From Phoebastria nigripes (taxonomy: Eukaryota; Chordata; Aves; Procellariiformes; Diomedeidae): a stretch of 64,000 nucleotides of DNA. The stretch spans positions 618,641-682,640 of the forward strand of contig JAYKAV010000411.1 of assembly GCA_035582835.1 (NCBI GenBank), given 5' to 3'. The notes beneath the pieces are model-generated. The model was not told the origin of the DNA and searched no databases. It saw only the letters and a list, made by a program, of their open reading frames with translations. Below are positions 58,954-64,000 of this stretch, one piece after another. The position numbers and the translations under genes were made by a program. Numbering within the stretch: position 1 is the stretch's first letter; the number at the start of each line of letters is the position of its first letter.

Positions 58954-59265
58954 ACTTTTTATCAGGCTGAATCTATCGGGAAGACCAAAGGACGCTAAGG
59001 ACGAAGCCTTGTTTTCTCTCAGCAGCGATCGGAGCTGAGTCTTAGAGCCCTCTAGTGAGATTTCTCGGAGTGGATCTCCCCCTCCGGCCCCGTGGGGCCG
59101 GCCTCAGCCCAGCCCGCGGCCGGGGGAGCCGCTTTCCTTCCTATGGGGGAGCCGAAATTCCCGCTGGCGCTGCAGGAGGCGGCCGGAGGTTTGCCCCCCC
59201 TTTAGGCATCGCGCCCCACGGGCCCCCGCGGGAGCGTGGGGTCTCAGCCCCGCGGGGCGCGCAGA

Positions 59266-59274
59266 GCTCACCTG
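59266..59274 (-). other. Strong minus-strand splice-donor candidate in a CpG island
   Basis: On the minus strand the sequence reads gcgcag followed by gtgagctc, a near-perfect donor whose intron would begin at 59,271 and run leftward. A GC-rich first exon with a donor inside a CpG island is the usual arrangement for a vertebrate 5' end. No start site is identified. A divergent lncRNA is the likeliest reading if it is used. Confidence 0.25.
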
Positions 59275-59559
59275 CGCCGCCGCTGCCGGAGCGGCCGCCG
59301 AAATGCCAGCGGTGTCCCCGCCCCGGGACACCCCGGGCCGCTGCGCGGAGGGTGCCCGTGCCTGGCCCCCAGCCCCGAGGCGGGGATCGCGCACCCACGG
59401 AGCGGCAAGACTACGGCCGAGACCCCGAAGCTGCCAGCTGTCCGGGGAGGGAGGGCAGGAGGGAGGGGAGGGCAGCCTGCTCCTAAAAATACTCCCCGGT
59501 CAAATCCCCGTGAGCCAGGGATGGAGATGGTAACAAAAATGCCTGGAATCGGTAGGAAC

Positions 59560-59960
59560 AGTGAACAATCTTCGTGCTTTCCTCATCATCTTGGAATAAT
59601 CAGCGGAATTAACTGAGGTCGAGGAAACAGGCTCTTGGGTTAGTTGCGGGAGGCTGTGAGAATAGGGGGCAGCCATTAAAAGAAACCTGATCGCTATTCA
59701 TCAACTCGGAAGAGGGGAAAGGAGGAGGGAAAAAAAAGACCTTCGTGGCTCAAGCTCATACCAACCTGGTCTATCGCTGATCAAGAAGATCCCTGGAAAC
59801 AAGAAGTTTACAAATATTGTCAAGTTGATGCTTGTAGTGTGATTTAAGTTGTCAATCCTGCAGAAGCCCACCAGAAGTTTGGATTCAATGCCCTGCATTT
59901 CTGGCTAGTTATTGCCAATCCCCTAAGGCAGAAAGCTCTCCCTCTCCTTATTTTAACCAT
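59560..59960. promoter_or_regulatory. AT-richer candidate conserved element inside the CpG block
   Basis: Between GC-dense cores this stretch drops to ordinary composition and contains gccattaaaagaaacctgat at 59,672, ctattcatcaa, tgatcaagaag and ttaaatcacac words. Loss of CpG richness with retained motif density suggests an enhancer-like conserved element rather than random filler. A minus-strand 65-codon frame here is not convincing. This is inference only. Confidence 0.25.
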
Positions 59961-60699
59961 ATGTGCCTTTTGTTGTTGTTGTTGTCTTGTCTGTAAGCTG
60001 TACCCGGTCTGCTGAGAGAGAGTCCCCTTATGCCGCGGAGCATCTGAGGCGGTCTCCGCAGCCGGCAGCGGCGCGGGGGCTGGGTGGGCACCGGCCCGGG
60101 ACCCCCTCGCCCCCCGGGCCGCCCCGCAGCCGGCTGTCCCCTCCGCGGGATCTGAGCCTGGCTGTGGGCTGTGGAGGGGGGACACCCCAAAATAAATATC
60201 GATGCTGGGGGTAACGGCCGGGAGGGCGCTGATAGTAGAAGTGAATGAAAACTCTGAAATCCCGCGCCCGAGATTGAGAAGGGATAATATAAAGGTAATC
60301 AGGACCGGCCGCATTAGCTGGTTGGGGGCCTATCGGGTTTCGTGGGGAGCGCGGGAGGTAACAGCGCCTTGAGCTGGGGACACAGTGCCGCCCCCGGAGT
60401 CCCATTTCACCGGGGGGCGGCCGGGAGGGGGGCGCGGAAAGGTTCACCGAGGCCAGCTCAGACAGTCATGTCGCATCAGGCCCCAATCTCCTAATTAATA
60501 CATCTCTTTCGAAAATGTTATTCGAGCATCTCAGGTCCAGCCGGCCGGGAAACGGCTCCGGGCTGGAGGGGACCGGCGGAGCTGCGGGCGCGGGGAGCGG
60601 GGCCGCTCCCTGGGGCAGAGGCTCTGCTCCCGCCAGCGCCCCGGCTCGGCCCCCCCGGCCTACAGCACCCCGCTCCCCCGCCCCGCAGCCCAACAAGGT

Positions 60700-60890
60700 T
60701 TGCTTTCAAGCGGAGTTTGTTAGCATAATCGAGTTACTCGCTACATATCTGAAATCCTTGGCCGGTCCCCTTGAGGAACAGCGCACTGCGCGCAGCAAAA
60801 GCTTTGAATTATTCCTTTCGCCCCAAATCACGGAACAACAAGCTATTGTTGTTTGCCTTAATTAATTACGCGCAGTGATCCTCCGTCGTG
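60700..60890. promoter_or_regulatory. Candidate conserved element with homeodomain and SOX-like motifs
   Basis: It contains gcataatcgagttactcg, agctttgaattattcc (a CTTTGA TCF-like word), an inverted SOX-like pair at 60,834-60,853, and ttaattaattacgcg. It lies between GC-dense cores. The texture is that of an enhancer next to a developmental promoter. Confidence 0.3.
60834..60853. promoter_or_regulatory. Inverted SOX-like motif pair
   Basis: Perfect 8-bp arms, aacaacaa (60,834-60,841) and ttgttgtt (60,846-60,853), surround the spacer gcta. SOX HMG domains recognise (A/T)ACAA(A/T), and SoxE-group proteins can bind inverted pairs as dimers. The match to ACAA/TTGT cores is exact. Occupancy is unknown. 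Confidence 0.35.
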
Positions 60891-61992
60891 TTTTCTTTTT
60901 CAGTCGGGGCGGGATCTCAGTGCCATCTGTGATGGGATAGACCCGCGTTTTAAACAAACGCAAAAATAAATATAAGCGTGAATAAATAACGGGAGGAGGG
61001 GAGCAACCCGCGGTTCTGGGTTGCAAACTGCCTCCGTGAATCCCGGGAGAGTTTTGACCGCCTGAAGGGGCCGGGTCGCGCCAGGAAGAAACGTGTGCGC
61101 CGGGGGTGCCCCGGAAAACCCACTGAGTCCACCCTGGGTTAGGGGGTGGGGGACAGGTAGGCCCAGGATCCTGGCAAAGGTCGTTATGATTCATTAAAAA
61201 AAGCTAGCAGGAATAGCAGGTTAATTGCGGCAGGCTTTTGCCCACTTTAAAGCCCACTGGTTTTAAGGAGAAAGCATATTGCCCTCCCGCCAAAAGGAAA
61301 GAAAAAAAAAATTAAAAAGGAAATAAAGAAATGAAAACTTGGAGTTGTTTGTCATTTGCTTGCTCTCCCTACAGTCCTTGCCGCGGTAGTGGACATCTGC
61401 GGGGAAGATGTGTTTCTTTCTGGCATGTGAAGATTGCGGGGGTTATCATTTGCTCGCTACTCCTGCCGATAAAAGCGCCCCTCGGAGAGCCCCTGTCTCC
61501 CTGCCCTTCCCGAGGCCGGCTGGCAGGAGCGTGCGTGTCCCCAGCCTTGTGGGAGTGGATGAAAGGAGGTGGGTAGTGATGCCTCTGTCTCCTGCCTCTC
61601 CGGTTCGTCCCGAGCCCAGTGAGCGGCATTTGCGCCTCTGTAAAACGGATAAGGGGGTCCGCAGAGGCAGTGGTCGTAGGGGCTTGCGGAAAGATGCAGG
61701 GCAGGAGTCTGGGTGAATCGGTTCCTGTCTTGAATGGGAACGGTGCGGGCCTGCAGCCTCCCGCACAGGCTGCTGTCTGCAAGGAGACAGTCGAGGCACA
61801 GCCGAGAGGGAGATTTTCAGATAACTGCAGCGCTATCTTGGCACTCGCTTGTGGATACGAATCATTTACGTGCAATGGAAAGGCTCCTGGGAAGCGACAC
61901 GACCGGCCCCCCCTCCTTCCCTCAGACAGTCTGCGCCCCGGTTAATAAAAGGAGCATTACGACAAAAACGACGTTTTATTTCACTCATATTT

Positions 61993-62005
61993 CACAATGA
62001 TTGTG
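61993..62005. promoter_or_regulatory. Second inverted SOX-like motif pair
   Basis: The arms cacaat and attgtg are perfect inverted repeats around a single g. Each carries an ACAAT core. It lies just upstream of a GC-dense core, next to an AT-rich stretch (aaaacgacgttttattt). It is short enough to arise by chance. Confidence 0.25.
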
Positions 62006-62089
62006 TTGACATTGACGGTCCCGCAAGCTGCGTCGTCCGCGGCAGAGACTGCGCGGAGGGGTGAGCGGGCCCTCGGCAAAGTCACCCCC

Positions 62090-62137
62090 GGGGCCGGGGC
62101 CGGGGCCGGGGCCGGGGCCGGGGCCGGGGCCGGGGCC
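62090..62137 (+). repeat. (GGGGCC)8 hexanucleotide repeat
   Basis: Eight perfect, uninterrupted GGGGCC units (48 bp) are flanked by cccc on the left and agg on the right. The repeat unit is the same as in the human C9orf72 repeat, but the flanking sequence shows no resemblance to that locus as I remember it. Each unit junction adds a CpG, and the G4 runs can form a G-quadruplex. Open frames crossing it encode Gly-Ala on the plus strand and Gly-Pro or Ala-Pro on the minus strand, a direct consequence of the unit and not evidence of a protein. Confidence 0.97.
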
Positions 62138-63830
62138 AGGATGAAACCCCGGGCTTCTCCGCCGGGCGGCAGCGGGGCCGGGCACAAGTTTCGGTCAGCC
62201 CAGATAAAGCCTTTCACCGCGGCTGAGCGGAGAGACCCGGCAGCGGCCAGGCAAAATGTTCCCGTCGGGCTGGGGGCAAACGTTAGCAGGCGATTCGCGC
62301 CTCCTGCTCCGAAATATAACTGCAGCGAACGAGCTCTTTCGCAACTGCCGAAAAAAAAATGCTCCTCGCCCGACCGTCTGATTCCCTCGGAAGTCACTGC
62401 AACTTGACTCGCGCCGTGCCGAGGCTTTGCAGCCAGTATCTGCTCTCTCTTCTAGCATGTATAGGAAGATTTTTTTCTTTCCCGAAAGTTAAAAGCAGTT
62501 ATACAGAATTTGGATCCAGATGTCACTAATTTGCAATTGCTCTGGGACGCAAGCTGATATAGGGTGCTCGGGAAGGGGCCAGCCCTGCCTCTGCCCAGCG
62601 CTCTGGGAAGTGAACTGGCGCTACATGCAAGCTGCAGCCTCGCTAAGGCAGCCTAAAGTGAAAGCTCCTACGGAGGGGCTGGCGTGTAGATTCTGTACTC
62701 ACATTTTAGGGTGCTAAGAAGACGCTTTCTCAGATCTAAGTCCATGCAACAGGTTTTGACATCTCCTTTCCGGCTAGGGCGAACAGCTGCTCCCGTTCAG
62801 ATACAACCGCTGTGGTTATGAGATGGAAGGAGAGAAAGCGGAGTCAGGTATATCCCCAATAAACGTGGGGCGACCGAGAGCGGTAGCGGGGAGGCGGGGG
62901 GGTGCAGCTCAGACCTCGCTAGCGCTTTTCTCTACTGCCACGGTCCCCATCGCGNGAGGGAGCGGAACAGGGCTATATTGTCCTTCGCAAAAGGCACACG
63001 GTGTGTGCTCAGAGGTCGGGGGTGGGAGAGGGGATTTGTGCTTCTCTCGCCGCTTCTGCTCAGAGTAACGTTAGCAGTGGATCGGTTCTCCCGTCCCGTG
63101 ATCGTCCGCTACAGCTGCGGCTGCGAACTACCCAGCCGCTTAGGTTGGATAGGAAGCGCTGAGATCGGGATGCTTTCGTTTACAAACAAGCACAGTTTGA
63201 ATCCTGCAGAAGTCGGCCGGCATCAAGGCACTAAGCGGCCGAGGGCTCATTTTGTAAAGGGAGGGAGGGAGAATCATGCAAGGGGGCTTTACGGACCCCT
63301 CACCAACATCCCTGAATTTGTTTTAAACGAATTTGAGCTGTCTCTCGCTTGCCCTGCAAAGGAAGCCTCTATTTTGGGTCCCCAGGGGATCCAGGACGGG
63401 AGCCACCCGCTTGCCACTGCTTCTTTATGGCAGCACTCGGGAAAAGCCCAGACAGGTAGGAGGACATGCAGCTTCCAAAGCGGAGTGCACTCGAGAAACT
63501 ACAGATATACGCGGCGGGTACGCACAGGCGTCCGGACGTGCTGGGAGCTGGACGCGGGCTGATCCGCTGCCCCCACCCTCCTCCTCCTCCTGCCTCCCTC
63601 CCCCGCCGCATTTCGCCTGGCCGCAGCCCTGGCGCGGCTCCTCGCCGGGAGCCGCCGCCGGGAGCCGCCGGGCTGCGCGCCGCCGCCCCGGCCTCGCCTT
63701 CCCCTGGGGACGGCCGCTATGCCCGCCCGGGCCGGCACGGAGGCTCCGTCCATCGGCCGCGGAGGGTCAGGCTGCCAGGCGGGGAGCCGCAGCCTGGTGT
63801 CCCGTGGCTTCGCTAAATCCCTGACGCGCC

Positions 63831-63870
63831 GGGGCGGCTAAAAAGGTACTGTGGCCGGAACCCACAATCG
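63831..63870 (+). promoter_or_regulatory. Possible core promoter (GC box plus TATA-like element)
   Basis: A ggggcgg GC box (63,831-63,837) directly precedes ctaaaaagg (63,838-63,846), a TATA-like variant. A start site about 30 bases on would fall near 63,868 in cccacaatcgcagag. The sense would be plus, so the transcript would run out of the window. There is no transcript evidence. Confidence 0.25.
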
Positions 63871-64000
63871 CAGAGACCTCTCCTGTCAGGGCTGCAAATG
63901 GTGTAGAAAGAGCTTGTGGGATTAATTATTATTTCTCCCCAAAAGGGGAACATTAAAGGCCATGGAAACTGCCCCGAGTTTGCGGCCGGGAGGCTTTTCC

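Larger units (their letters stand above)
58920..63960. promoter_or_regulatory. Cluster of CpG islands interleaved with AT-richer motif-dense segments
   Basis: CpG is abundant here after being scarce over the previous 58 kb. The densest cores are roughly 59,060-59,480, 60,020-60,240, 60,340-60,720, 61,480-61,760, 62,020-62,420 and 63,500-63,850. Between them lie AT-richer stretches full of TAAT, ATTA and SOX-like words, for example 59,640-59,900, 60,470-60,530, 60,700-60,890 and 61,190-61,300. Multi-island blocks of this kind typically flank developmental transcription-factor genes and carry Polycomb or bivalent chromatin. I could not identify the gene. Long open frames on both strands (up to 194 codons) are expected where stop codons are rare, so none is called. 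Confidence 0.75.

Noticed and set aside
62090..62137. Orthology to C9orf72 because of the GGGGCC repeat
   Set aside because: The flanking sequence does not resemble the C9orf72 first-intron context as I remember it, and no C9orf72 exon is visible. Shared repeat unit alone is not evidence.
61997..62407. Plus-strand open frame with a Gly-Ala repeat and minus-strand frames with Gly-Pro or Ala-Pro repeats
   Set aside because: The dipeptides are the unavoidable translation of GGGGCC units in different frames. Nothing else in the frames looks like a protein.
62978..63562. 194-codon plus-strand open frame in the CpG block
   Set aside because: It lacks a clear ATG context and has no recognised domain. 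It lies where stop codons are rare, and other long frames occupy the same bases on both strands. A cag/gtagga donor-like site at 63,456 interrupts it. GC content explains it better than coding.
1..64000. Endogenous retrovirus, CRISPR array, tRNA or rRNA gene
   Set aside because: I saw no gag/pol/env-like frames, paired long terminal repeats, regularly spaced direct repeats, intact A/B-box cloverleaf or rRNA core. The only reverse-transcriptase traces are LINE type.

Overview
The window looks like nuclear DNA from a sauropsid vertebrate, most likely a bird; a turtle or crocodilian cannot be excluded. The evidence is several decayed CR1 LINE copies, including one 3' end with the CR1-type terminal sequence, alongside old MIR and L2-type relics. 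The first ~58.8 kb is AT-rich and CpG-poor, and the last ~5 kb is an abrupt CpG-rich block. Family assignments rest on remembered consensus features, not on alignments.

I find no protein-coding gene that I can support. Positions 1-58,800 look like a gene desert or a very long intron. This part holds recognisable retroelement relics: CR1 reverse-transcriptase remains at 1-860, 9,955-11,055 and 19,243-19,490, a CR1 3' end at 895-962, an L2-like reverse-transcriptase tail at 56,340-56,590, and several MIR or tRNA-SINE scraps. It also holds simple repeats, some unusual perfect palindromes, a 49-nt homopurine run, and long unique stretches. Six exon-shaped segments have good splice signals at both ends (+ strand 7,738-7,781, 14,747-14,810, 47,232-47,395, 50,284-50,398; - strand 43,624-43,682, 25,914-25,954). 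One open frame at 3,756-4,394 is longer than I would expect by chance. None has a recognised product, so they are best read as candidate lncRNA or untranslated exons.

Positions ~58,920-63,960 form a cluster of CpG islands broken by AT-richer stretches dense in homeodomain-like and SOX-like motifs. This architecture is typical of the 5' flank of a developmental transcription-factor gene. The gene itself is not recognisable here and probably lies beyond 64,000. The block contains eight perfect GGGGCC units (62,090-62,137), two inverted SOX-like motif pairs, a possible core promoter at 63,831-63,870, and a strong minus-strand splice donor at 59,271 that could belong to a divergent transcript running left into the desert.

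About fifty isolated single-base Ns are scattered through unique sequence. No rRNA, tRNA, CRISPR array, operon or bacterial feature was seen, and I do not see a convincing new biological system.
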